The position numbers were made by a program, and so were the translations under genes. Source: Erwinia tracheiphila (GTDB taxonomy: Bacteria; Pseudomonadota; Gammaproteobacteria; Enterobacterales; Enterobacteriaceae). From it: a stretch of 64,000 nt of DNA. The notes below the pieces were generated by a model. That model did not search any database. It saw only the letters and a program-made list of their open reading frames with translations, and was not told where the DNA came from. Where the stretch lies: NCBI RefSeq assembly GCF_021365465.1, contig NZ_CP089932.1, positions 2,976,001-3,040,000 of the forward strand, given 5' to 3'. Of this stretch, positions 56,511 through 64,000 are shown in pieces (positions within the stretch are counted from its first letter, which is position 1; each line of letters opens with the position of its first letter).

Positions 56511-58054
56511 GTATGCCCGCTTTCCGTCTGGCCAAATAACGAATAGTCAGGCAGGTTGACGTTTTGATACAGTTCCCAGCCACCGCCCAGTGCTTTGTAA
56601 AGCGCCACAAGATCGAGGCTGCTTTGTACCCGCGCTGAAATCGCCTGCTGCTGCGCCTGACTGAGCTGGCGCTGCGCATCAAGTGCATCAATGAACGATG
56701 ACTGTCCTTTAGCATAGCTATCGTTCGCCAGATTAAAGGCATTCTGGAAAGCACCCACCGTCTGATCCAATCCTTCCACCTGCTGTTGATCGGTACGATA
56801 GCTAATCAACGCATTTTCAACATCCTGCAAGGCACTCAGTACAGTCTGACGATAATACAGCGCCGCGCTGGCCTGTTCGGCACGCGCCATCTTCACCCCC
56901 GCAATCAGCCGTTCCCCCTGAAAGATGGGCACGGAAATCGACGGGCCCACGCTGTAAAAATGGCTACTCCAGTTGTCCAGATAGCTGATATCGGTATTGC
57001 GCATACCAAACTGGCCACTCAGGGAGATATCAGGGAAAAGCTGTGCCACGGAAACGCCAATGTTGGCCGTTGCTTCATGTAGCAGGGTTTCCGCCTGACG
57101 TATATCCGGTCGGCGACGCGCCAGGGTTGACGGCAGTCCGACCAGCACAATGTTGGGCAACGCAGGCATCGGGCGTGCAGCGCCCAGTTCCTTGTCCAGT
57201 GCACCGGGGGGCTGACCGGTCAGCACCGCCAGACCGTTCATCGCCTGGTGGATCTGTGCCTCGTATTGCGGCTGCTGGGCGCGTAAAGAACTAAGCTGGG
57301 CGCGGGCTTTTTCAACATCCAGCACGGGCACCAGACCATTTTTCTGTTGGCTCTCAGTAAGCGCCAGCGTCTGCTGCGCCATCTCAATCTGGTTCTGCAA
57401 AGTTTGGGTAATTGCCTGTGTACCGCGCAGTTGCAGCCAGGTACGAGCCACTTCTGCCTCAAGCGATACCAGCGCATCGTTACGACTTTCCAGAAAAGCC
57501 TGCTGCTGCGCGTCCGCCGCTTCAACCTGGCGGCGAACTTTGCCCCACAGATCCAATTCCCAGGACGCATCAAAACTGCTCTGATACAGTCCGACCGGTT
57601 TAGTCAGATCATACAGCGAGGAGCTTAACTGCGGGTTAGTCTGATTAACCTGTTGGTAGACACTTTGGGATTCCAGGATCCCTTTCAGCCCCATTTGCTG
57701 ATGCTGTGCAGAAATTTTGTCGTTAATGGACGGCAGCCAGGCACCCCTTGCCTGGTTCAGCTGCTGGCGCGAGCCGGCAATACGTAATACCGCTTGTTGC
57801 AGACTCAGATTGCCTGCAATGGCTCGCTCAATCAGGTTGTCGAGTTGCGGATCGTTAAAAGATTTCCACCAGGCCGGGTTAACGGCCGTTGCCTGAGGTC
57901 TGGAGGCACGATCCAACGCCAGCGTGTTAAATGCTCCCGGCGTGGCGGGCGTCGGCGCGTGATAGTCAGGTCCAACCGAACAGGCCGACATCGCCAGGGT
58001 CGCGACCAGCAGCACGCTGATTCGCGAACACGCAATATAAGGAAAAACGTTCAT
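56498..58054 (-). CDS. Outer-membrane efflux channel lipoprotein (NodT/OprM family)
   Basis: TolC-like trimeric exit duct of a tripartite pump. It is 518 aa from ATG 58054, with a lipoprotein signal peptide (lipobox LAMSAC, then SVGPDY, the family hallmark). Two repeats of the OEP domain with long helices (QQLNQARGAWLPSIN; RRPDIRQAETLLHEATANIG). The start is 1 bp after the MFS stop. Third gene of the operon. Confidence 0.93.
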   Translation of the reverse strand: MNVFPYIACSRISVLLVATLAMSACSVGPDYHAPTPATPGAFNTLALDRASRPQATAVNPAWWKSFNDPQLDNLIERAIAGNLSLQQAVLRIAGSRQQLNQARGAWLPSINDKISAQHQQMGLKGILESQSVYQQVNQTNPQLSSSLYDLTKPVGLYQSSFDASWELDLWGKVRRQVEAADAQQQAFLESRNDALVSLEAEVARTWLQLRGTQAITQTLQNQIEMAQQTLALTESQQKNGLVPVLDVEKARAQLSSLRAQQPQYEAQIHQAMNGLAVLTGQPPGALDKELGAARPMPALPNIVLVGLPSTLARRRPDIRQAETLLHEATANIGVSVAQLFPDISLSGQFGMRNTDISYLDNWSSHFYSVGPSISVPIFQGERLIAGVKMARAEQASAALYYRQTVLSALQDVENALISYRTDQQQVEGLDQTVGAFQNAFNLANDSYAKGQSSFIDALDAQRQLSQAQQQAISARVQSSLDLVALYKALGGGWELYQNVNLPDYSLFGQTESGHTPAG

Positions 58055-58055
58055 G

Positions 58056-59624
58056 TCAGTGTGCTCCAGCACTGCCTTCGCTCTTGATTGGCGCAAGCAG
58101 TAAAAAAAAAGGAATAAGAATAAGTGCGATTATGCTGAAGCACATAAAAACATCGATATAGGCCAGAATGCGTGCCTGAGCGATCATCTGCTTGTAGATC
58201 TGCCCGGTGGCGATCGTCATCGGATCGCCCACTGCCGTAGTGAAGTCTCTGATGCCCTGCGCCCAACGCTCTACCGTCAGATTAAACGGCTCATTCAGCG
58301 GCGTCATATTGTGCACCATATGCGCACTGCGCACCTGCGCACGCTCGGTGAGCATCGCCGTGGAGAGTGAGATCCCAATGGAGCCCGCGACGTTACGACA
58401 CATGGTGAACAGTGCTGACGCATCCGCATTCAGCCACTGCGGAATGGTCACAAAGGCAATGGTGGTCAGGGGCACAAATAAAAAACCCAGACCAATGGTT
58501 TGTGCACTGCGCATAAGGAGCAACGTGGTGAAATCGACATTTGGCGTCAGGGTCGCTGAGTACAGGAATGACAGAAACAGACAGGTGAAACCAAAGGCGA
58601 TAATAAATCGCGTTTGCACCCATAGCATGAGTTTCAGCACCAGCGGGACAGACAGCACGATCAGCACCGCTCCGGGTGACAGCACCAGCCCTGACCAGGT
58701 GGCGGTATAGCCCAGGTCCTGCTGTGCCAGCTGTGGAATAACCACGGAGTTGCCGTAAAGAATCATCGCCATACCGGACATCAGGAGGCTGGCAACCCAG
58801 AAATTGCGGTCTTTCAGCACGTAGAGATCCACCACTGGTTTTTTGGCATACAGCAACCAGTAAATGGTGCCAATCAGACCCACCGCAGTGAGAACAGCAA
58901 AGGTGATAATAAACCGGGAATGAAACCAGTCATCATCCTCACCGCGATCCAACATCACCTGTAAGCAACCCAGTCCCAGCGTGATAAGACTGATGCCGAT
59001 GTAATCAATCTTCAGTTTGCCTTTCGCCCATTTGCTCTCCCACGGCGGATCTTCCAGCAGCTGATAAATAGCGAGGACGCTGAAAATGCCCACGGGAATG
59101 TTGATAAAGAAAATCCAGCGCCAGCTGTAGTTATCGGTAATCCAGCCACCCAGCGTCGGACCGAGGATAGGCGCAACGATAATGGCAATGGAGGAGAGGC
59201 CAAAGGCTTTACCGCGATCTTCAGGTTTGAAATAGTCCAGCAGCACCGATTGCTGGACCGGCTGCAGACCGCCACCGAAGAACCCCTGAAGCACGCGGAA
59301 CAGAATAATCTGCCAAAGCTCGGTGGCGATGCCACAGAGGAAAGAGCAGAGGGTAAACATTACAATACAGATCAGGAAAAATTGTTTACGGCCAAACAAA
59401 CGACTGAAAAACGCCGAAATAGGCAGAACAATCCCATTCGCCACTAGGTAAGAGGTCAGAACCCAAGTTGATTCGTCGTAGCTGGCTGACAGCGAACCGG
59501 CAATGTGCGGCAGCACCACGTTAACAATAGTGGTGTCGAGGATCTCCATAAACACCGCCAGTGTGGCCGTCATGGCAACCAGCCACGGGTTGCTGGTCGA
59601 CTGCCAGTTTTGGCTGTGACTCAT
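58056..59624 (-). CDS. DHA2-family multidrug MFS transporter (EmrB/QacA type)
   Basis: Proton-driven drug exporter of the inner membrane with 14 helices. It is 522 aa. Conserved MEILDTTIVNVVLPHIAGSL in helix 1, LFGRKQFFL in loop 2-3 and LGPTLGGWITDNYSWRWIFF in motif C. The ATG overlaps the stop of the HlyD gene (ATGA). With its neighbours it forms an EmrAB-plus-channel efflux system; substrates cannot be told from sequence. Confidence 0.95.
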   Translation of the reverse strand: MSHSQNWQSTSNPWLVAMTATLAVFMEILDTTIVNVVLPHIAGSLSASYDESTWVLTSYLVANGIVLPISAFFSRLFGRKQFFLICIVMFTLCSFLCGIATELWQIILFRVLQGFFGGGLQPVQQSVLLDYFKPEDRGKAFGLSSIAIIVAPILGPTLGGWITDNYSWRWIFFINIPVGIFSVLAIYQLLEDPPWESKWAKGKLKIDYIGISLITLGLGCLQVMLDRGEDDDWFHSRFIITFAVLTAVGLIGTIYWLLYAKKPVVDLYVLKDRNFWVASLLMSGMAMILYGNSVVIPQLAQQDLGYTATWSGLVLSPGAVLIVLSVPLVLKLMLWVQTRFIIAFGFTCLFLSFLYSATLTPNVDFTTLLLMRSAQTIGLGFLFVPLTTIAFVTIPQWLNADASALFTMCRNVAGSIGISLSTAMLTERAQVRSAHMVHNMTPLNEPFNLTVERWAQGIRDFTTAVGDPMTIATGQIYKQMIAQARILAYIDVFMCFSIIALILIPFFLLLAPIKSEGSAGAH

Positions 59625-60730
59625 TCAACCGCCACCTCAGGCTCGGCTGACAGCCCCAACGGCAATGGCCTGTTCGGGTCCAGTCCTTCATCAATAACGA
59701 TTTTTACCGGTACGCGCTGCACAATTTTCACATAATTACCGGTAGCGTTTTCAGCGGGAAAAGTGGAAAAGCGCGAACCAGATCCCATCTGAATACTGTC
59801 AACATGGCCATGTAATTTTCTGTCAGGCCAGGCATCAATGGTTATCTCAACTTTGTTGCCCGGTTTCATACGAGAAAGCTGGGATTCTTTGAAGTTAGCG
59901 GTTATCCATGTGTCAGCAGAAACCAGTGAGAAAAGCGACGTACCGGCCTGTACCAGCGTTCCCATCTGCACATTGCGCCTGGTAACAAATCCGTCGTATG
60001 GCGCACGCACTTCCATCCAGGAAAGATTCAGATTTGCGATATTGAGCTGCGCCTGAGCCTGTTGAACCTGTGCCTGACGCGCTTCTACATTGGTTTTCTG
60101 CTGGCGAATTTGCAGCGCAATTTGTGAAGCCACTTCAACCCGGGCTTTCGCACTTTCCAGTTCGGCTTTCGCACTTCTTAACCGTGCGCTGGCAGCATCA
60201 ATACTGCGTTGGGAAGTGGCGCGGGGATCAACACCACGCTGACGCTTGTAATCTTCCTGTGCATTAAGAAAGTCTGCCTCGGCTTTTGCCTGCTGTGCCA
60301 GCGCCTGATCTTTCTGTGCCGGATACTGCACTTCCGACAGGGACAGCTGCGACTCGGCCTGATGCCATTGTGACACTACGAGGGCGAGCTGCGCCTCGGC
60401 CTGGTCGCGCTGCGCCATAGCGTCGCGCGGATCGATGACCACCAGCAAATCACCCTTTTCCACCCGCTGGTTGTCGCGTACCAACAGTTGCGTAACGTAG
60501 CCAGAGGCCTTAGGTGCGATGGTAACCGCGTCGGCATCGGTAAACGCATCATCGGTGGATTCGATATTTCGGGTGCTCAACCAGAACCAGAGCGCAATAA
60601 TCAAAACAATCACCACCACTATTGCCAGAATGACCAGCGGTTTTTTACCGGGACGTTGGCGTTCTGGTTGTTCAACATTGTCCTGCTGTTGCTGCTTATC
60701 ATCAGGGTGGGAAGTTGATTGATTGTCCAT
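59621..60730 (-). CDS. HlyD-family membrane-fusion protein (EmrA type)
   Basis: Periplasmic adaptor linking the MFS pump to the outer-membrane channel. It is 369 aa from ATG 60730. The cytoplasmic Gln/Asp-rich N-terminus (DDKQQQQDNVEQPERQRPGK) is followed by one helix (about 33-52), the lipoyl half-motif SGYVTQLLVRDNQRVEKGD, a coiled-coil hairpin (about 110-215) and the beta-barrel VRAPYDGFVTRRNVQMGTLV. First gene of the efflux operon, which occupies the place of ybiS relative to E. coli. Confidence 0.94.
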   Translation of the reverse strand: MDNQSTSHPDDKQQQQDNVEQPERQRPGKKPLVILAIVVVIVLIIALWFWLSTRNIESTDDAFTDADAVTIAPKASGYVTQLLVRDNQRVEKGDLLVVIDPRDAMAQRDQAEAQLALVVSQWHQAESQLSLSEVQYPAQKDQALAQQAKAEADFLNAQEDYKRQRGVDPRATSQRSIDAASARLRSAKAELESAKARVEVASQIALQIRQQKTNVEARQAQVQQAQAQLNIANLNLSWMEVRAPYDGFVTRRNVQMGTLVQAGTSLFSLVSADTWITANFKESQLSRMKPGNKVEITIDAWPDRKLHGHVDSIQMGSGSRFSTFPAENATGNYVKIVQRVPVKIVIDEGLDPNRPLPLGLSAEPEVAVE

Positions 60731-60846
60731 AGTTCTCATTAGTTAGCTGTGGAGCCATGGCAGACCCGCAAATTTACACAGCAATAACAATAAGACGTAA
60801 ACTGACAAAATCCAGCACTTCTTTACCGATCATCGGCATAATCCGG

Positions 60847-61962
60847 CTAGGCCGCATTCAATGCTAAAAGTAATCCCCATCCGACCAGCATCGCCCAGGC
60901 CAACATGGGTAAAGAATAGAGATGGAAATGCCACCAGATAGTACGGTCCTTCGCCATGCGTAGCGCAATCAGGTTCGCCAGCGATCCCGGTAGCAGGCCA
61001 AAACCACCAATGTTTACCGCCCAGGCCAGCAGTACACCAGCAGGCAGACTGTTTAATAGCAGAATGGTGGCCGGCACATTACTGATAACCTGTGAAAAAC
61101 CAATAGCCACCAGGTAGTGTGCACCCGCCGATAATTGAGTAATTTGTTGTAGCAGATACACAAGCAGGGGTAATTTGGTCAGCAGATGTACATCCACGAA
61201 CATGGCGATAAAGACCGCCAGCAGGCTCCAGTCAATTGTCAACAAGATGCGACGCGCCACAATAAACAATACGATAAATACCACCAGCAGCCCCCAGCCG
61301 GCGAATTGCAGCTCAAGAGCAGCAAGAAAAAGCACATACAGCAGCACGCTGACCAGCAGGAGTGGACGTTGCCAGGGTTGCGCAGAACCGTCGGAAGTAC
61401 GCTCAATTGCACGGCGGGGGAAACAAACAAGGGTCAGCAGCAGCAGACTAATAACCAGTACTGCGGCCAGCGGCAGCATCTGCCAGATAAATCCGCCAAA
61501 CCCGGTTCCCCCATGCTGCCACAGAAGAATATTTTGTGGGTTACCAACGGGTGTTAACAGCGAGCCCGCATTTACCGCGAGGGCTTCAAAGATAATTAAG
61601 CGGGAAAGCGGCAAGTCCGAATATTGCCGCAACGAAAGCGTCAACGGCACCAAAATAAACAGGGCAACATCATTGGTCAGAAAAGTGGAAAGCAACGCCG
61701 CAGCAGAAACAAAAAACAGCGCCAACCCGCGCTGAGAGTGAAAATGCTGAACCAGACGCTGCCCCAACACATCAAAGTAGCCGCTGGCTTCAATGCCCTT
61801 GGTAAGCATGAGTAGCCCACACAGCGTCATCATAGTCTGCCAGTCAACGGCACCGGGAAGCTCCGCCAGTGAAAATGGCGCAAAACAGGCCAGTAATAAG
61901 CCAAGTAACACTAATAAGTGCAGCAAACGGTCGTGTAGGAAGGATCTGAGCAATGTTGTCAT
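60847..61962 (-). CDS. ybiR: Inner-membrane transporter YbiR (ArsB/NhaD-like)
   Basis: 371 aa (E. coli 372), about 11 membrane helices, ion-transporter superfamily; substrate unknown. It lies immediately downstream of mntR on the same strand, as in E. coli, which makes a role in metal or ion movement plausible but unproven. Conserved LLTPVGNPQNILLW and FLTNDVALFILVPL are visible. Intact. Confidence 0.94.
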   Translation of the reverse strand: MTTLLRSFLHDRLLHLLVLLGLLLACFAPFSLAELPGAVDWQTMMTLCGLLMLTKGIEASGYFDVLGQRLVQHFHSQRGLALFFVSAAALLSTFLTNDVALFILVPLTLSLRQYSDLPLSRLIIFEALAVNAGSLLTPVGNPQNILLWQHGGTGFGGFIWQMLPLAAVLVISLLLLTLVCFPRRAIERTSDGSAQPWQRPLLLVSVLLYVLFLAALELQFAGWGLLVVFIVLFIVARRILLTIDWSLLAVFIAMFVDVHLLTKLPLLVYLLQQITQLSAGAHYLVAIGFSQVISNVPATILLLNSLPAGVLLAWAVNIGGFGLLPGSLANLIALRMAKDRTIWWHFHLYSLPMLAWAMLVGWGLLLALNAA

Positions 61963-61986
61963 ACGGACTCACAAAAGTGGCGAACG

Positions 61987-62439
61987 TTATTGTCTGCTTT
62001 CATAAAACTGTTGAAAAATAGCGAGCGTTTCGTCACTGACGTGGTGCTCAAGCCCCTCAGCATCCCGACGGGCCGTATCCGGGCTGATGCCAAGGGCCAG
62101 CAAAAATGTTTCTACGATGTGATGGCGCTTGCGACTTTCTTCAGCCAGGGCTTCACCTTCGGCTGTTAAAAACACGCCACGGTAAGGCACCTGCTCAATC
62201 AATCCGCCGACAGCCAGCCTTTTCAGCATTTTCGCTACGGTAGGTTGGGAGACGCCAAGACGTGCCGCCATATCCACCTGACGCGCTTCGCCAAATTCGC
62301 GAATCAGGTCGGAAATAAGCTCAACATAATCATCAATCAGCTCCCGGCGATGCGCTTCACGCACCTGACGAAAACCTTCGACGTGTTCTTCTATGTCTTT
62401 AAGTGGTGTGGATACTACCGTTTTTGCGCGACGACTCAT
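61987..62439 (-). CDS. mntR: Manganese-responsive repressor MntR
   Basis: DtxR-family dimer that with Mn(II) represses mntH and mntS. It is 150 aa (E. coli 155). The winged helix is at about residues 35-90 ([20 protein letters not shown]). Metal ligands are expected in EEHVEG, RHHIVE and [10 protein letters not shown], all present. Downstream ybiR starts 24 bp later. Divergent from mntS, whose upstream region carries a matching operator. Confidence 0.97.
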   Translation of the reverse strand: MSRRAKTVVSTPLKDIEEHVEGFRQVREAHRRELIDDYVELISDLIREFGEARQVDMAARLGVSQPTVAKMLKRLAVGGLIEQVPYRGVFLTAEGEALAEESRKRHHIVETFLLALGISPDTARRDAEGLEHHVSDETLAIFQQFYESRQ

Positions 62440-62536
62440 TCAGCTTCCTCATAATTTTCAATGACGTACAGACACAGCCGCATCAACCTGATGGTGCCAC
62501 ATTGTAAACGAAGCGCAAAGAAGCACAAATTTTCAC

Positions 62537-62556
62537 ACAATAGCACTGGCTATGAA
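62537..62556 (+). promoter_or_regulatory. MntR operator upstream of mntS
   Basis: ACAATAGC-ACTG-GCTATGAA, an inverted repeat with six-base core arms (ATAGC/GCTAT) and a 4-bp centre. It closely matches the E. coli mntH MntR box AACATAGC-N4-GCTATGTT. It lies 49 bp before the mntS start and 98 bp from mntR, so it could control either. Confidence 0.8.
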
Positions 62557-62604
62557 ATACAACCAGTGCTATACCTGTCGTTATAGTGAACGGAGGGTTT
62601 TGCC

Positions 62605-62730
62605 ATGAACACGCCAATTTTACTGCAGCTGCTTTGCCGATCACCATTCACTCTGCGCCTTCAGCTGCTGGAGATGCTCACCAACAGGTCAGACAGGCCA
62701 CAACGCAGCCATAAAAAAATCCGCCACTAA
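62605..62730 (+). CDS. mntS: Small manganese-response protein MntS
   Basis: 41 aa (E. coli 42). MntS is made when manganese is scarce and raises intracellular Mn, probably by inhibiting the exporter MntP. The matching part is CRSPFTLRLQLLEMLTNRSD, aligning to the E. coli SPFKVRLMLLSMLCDM core; the N-terminus differs. The strong ribosome site GGAGGG precedes the ATG. Preceded by an MntR box, divergent from mntR, next to ompX, exactly the E. coli neighbourhood. The last codons lie inside the terminator stem. Confidence 0.85.
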   Translation: MNTPILLQLLCRSPFTLRLQLLEMLTNRSDRPQRSHKKIRH

Positions 62731-62746
62731 GAGCGGATTTTTTTGC
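62714..62746. terminator. Bidirectional terminator between mntS and ompX
   Basis: Perfect 11-bp stem AAAAAATCCGC / GCGGATTTTTT with an 8-nt loop, T-rich on both strands. The mntS stop codon is inside the loop. An adjacent second hairpin (TTTGCCAGC-AAAA-GCTGGCAAA, 62743-62764) lies on the ompX side. Confidence 0.88.
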
Positions 62747-62773
62747 CAGCAAAAGCTGGCAAATCGTCACAAC

Positions 62774-63286
62774 TTAGAAGCTGTAACCTACGCCAGCGAT
62801 CCAGGTGCCAACGTCAACACTGCGAATGCGGCTCTGCTCGTAACCAACGTCCAGAGCAACATTTTCGATGCCAGGATTAAACTGCAGGCCTGCACCATAG
62901 GAGAAGCCAACATCACTGGTGTCAGACTTGTTACGAGCGACACTGTTAGCCTGGAATTTACCGTAACCGATACCAACTACACCGTAGATGCTCGCCCAGT
63001 CATTCAGACGGAAAGCAGGGCCACCAGTCACACCGTAGTACTGAGCCTTGTTATAAACGCCAGCGTCAGTGTTGTTTTTTGCCGTATAGGTGAAAGAACC
63101 AATCCAACCCAGCGGGTTGCTGCCATCTTCGTAACGGTATTTCAGGTTGAAACCGTTGGCTTTGTTCATTTTACCCTGCATATCGCTCTGGGCATAGCCA
63201 CCGGAAACAGTGCTCTGCGCCATTGCAGAACCAGCAGTCATAGCCAGTACACAGGCCAAAGCGGAAAGACATGCAATTTTTTTCAT
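62774..63286 (-). CDS. ompX: Outer-membrane protein OmpX
   Basis: Small eight-stranded beta-barrel of the outer membrane, Ail/OmpX family. It is 170 aa from ATG 63286 (E. coli 171), after a GAGGTGG ribosome site. Signal peptide MKKIACLSALACVLAMTAG to AMA, cleavage before QSTVSGGYAQSD. The C-terminal barrel signature GTWIAGVGYSF ends in Phe. Upstream in-frame codons precede the signal peptide and are not used. Confidence 0.97.
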   Translation of the reverse strand: MKKIACLSALACVLAMTAGSAMAQSTVSGGYAQSDMQGKMNKANGFNLKYRYEDGSNPLGWIGSFTYTAKNNTDAGVYNKAQYYGVTGGPAFRLNDWASIYGVVGIGYGKFQANSVARNKSDTSDVGFSYGAGLQFNPGIENVALDVGYEQSRIRSVDVGTWIAGVGYSF

Positions 63287-63638
63287 AACCACCTCAAATG
63301 TGAAAATACTTATTCTCCTGACAACTCTGAAAATATAACAAAACTCAGAAAGAAACTCTGCCCCGTTTTTGTTGTCCAAGGGAAAATTTCGTGTAACAGG
63401 ACGTTAATGAAGTTTCGTATGTCATTATTTTAACTTATATTTTCAGTGTTCCCTTAAGGATTCCATTACAATGTAAAAAAATGTTCATCCAGATAATTCT
63501 TAATTATTACTGACACTTCTTTACGTTAAACGTTTCTTTTCTGACTTTTTTAACCGAACACTAAAAGTTTTGCTGTGCTCTCCGTTACACTGTAGACACT
63601 ATTTCCGCTCGTGGACAAAAATAAGGTTGGTCTACAGG
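63287..63638. promoter_or_regulatory. ompX-rhtA divergent intergenic region
   Basis: 352 bp, AT-rich, with no gene recognised. It must hold the ompX promoter and its long leader on one side and the rhtA promoter on the other. Confidence 0.45.
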
Positions 63639-64000
63639 ATGTTAACTTCTTCGCGCTCTCCGCTTTGGCTACCCGTGCTGGTTTTACTCATTTCCATGAC
63701 CTCAATTCAGGGCGGCGCCGCACTGGCCAAGACGCTCTTTCCCCTGGTCGGCGCACCAGGCATCACCGCATTACGCCTGGGACTGGGCACTGCAATCCTT
63801 TGCGTTGTCTTCAAGCCCTGGCGCTTACGTTTTAGCCGCGAACAGTTTATTCCCCTTGTGTTGTATGGCGTTGCGCTGGGCAGCATGAATTACTCCTTTT
63901 ATCTGTCAATACGCACGGTGCCGCTGGGCGTTGCTGTGGCACTCGAATTTTGCGGACCTTTGGCGCTGGCGCTGGCTGGTTCTCGCCGACCATTGGATTT
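63639..64000 (+). CDS. rhtA: Threonine/homoserine exporter RhtA, 3' end cut off by the window
   Basis: DMT-superfamily (EamA) inner-membrane exporter of threonine and homoserine. It starts at ATG 63639 (MLTSSRSPLWLPVLVLLIS) after CAGGA, and 120 codons are visible of about 295. It matches E. coli RhtA through SIQGGAALAKTLFPLVGAPG, GSMNYSFYLSIRTVPLGVAV and SRRPLDF. Divergent from ompX, as in E. coli. Confidence 0.96.
   Translation, partial: MLTSSRSPLWLPVLVLLISMTSIQGGAALAKTLFPLVGAPGITALRLGLGTAILCVVFKPWRLRFSREQFIPLVLYGVALGSMNYSFYLSIRTVPLGVAVALEFCGPLALALAGSRRPLD

Noticed and set aside
61175..61735. Long plus-strand frames opposite ybiR
   Set aside because: Antisense shadows of a membrane-protein gene, with low-complexity Ser/Asn/Gln composition and no homology.

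Overview
The window reads as a chromosomal segment of a plant- or insect-associated enterobacterium of the Erwinia/Pantoea group (Erwiniaceae). The protein sequences are close to, but clearly distinct from, Escherichia coli, and gene order follows the E. coli 19-20 min region (focA-pfl through ompX-rhtA) in long syntenic blocks. The blocks are punctuated by IS elements and many broken genes. Heavy IS load plus single-base frameshifts suggest a genome undergoing decay, as reported for Erwinia tracheiphila-like or host-restricted Erwinia. The species is inference only.

Bases 1-22100 are a conserved housekeeping block, all apparently intact: focA (5' cut by the window edge), pflB, pflA, ycaD, serS, rarA, lolA, ftsK, lrp, trxB, cydD, cydC, aat, infA, clpA, clpS. 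They cover anaerobic pyruvate cleavage and formate export, serine charging, lipoprotein sorting, chromosome segregation, thioredoxin reduction, cytochrome bd assembly and N-degron proteolysis (Aat attaches Leu/Phe, ClpS recognises it, ClpA unfolds it).

Bases 22400-41400 are an eroded accessory block. Broken genes are cspD (two frameshifts), ybjP (19-bp tandem triplication), artJ, ybjO (IS1 inserted), ybjC, ybjL (several indels, a stop and an IS256-family insertion), dacC and a HAD phosphatase. Intact genes among them are artPIQM, rlmC, ybjN, nfsA, grxA, ybjM, the sigma-E-controlled sRNA rybB, and ybjG. Where E. coli has potFGHI, between ybjO and ybjN, this genome carries an AT-rich island. 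The island holds a small gene of unknown function, an ISNCY-type transposase remnant, a 56-codon gene with a textbook double-glycine-type microcin leader, and a truncated CvaA-like microcin export protein. This is the most interesting part of the window.

Bases 41500-54300 are again conserved: rimO, a frameshifted DUF4385 gene, gsiDCBA-iaaA (glutathione import and isoaspartyl peptidase), moeA-moeB (molybdopterin) and ybiT (ABC-F). Bases 54900-56500 are a nested IS graveyard: IS200-type elements, a 279-bp internally deleted IS256-family derivative with perfect target duplication, and the 5' part of a DUF2778/Tlde1-like type VI effector gene. Next come a tripartite EmrAB-type efflux operon (HlyD, DHA2 MFS, NodT-type outer-membrane channel), ybiR, mntR, the tiny manganese-response gene mntS with an MntR operator, ompX, and the start of rhtA cut by the window end.
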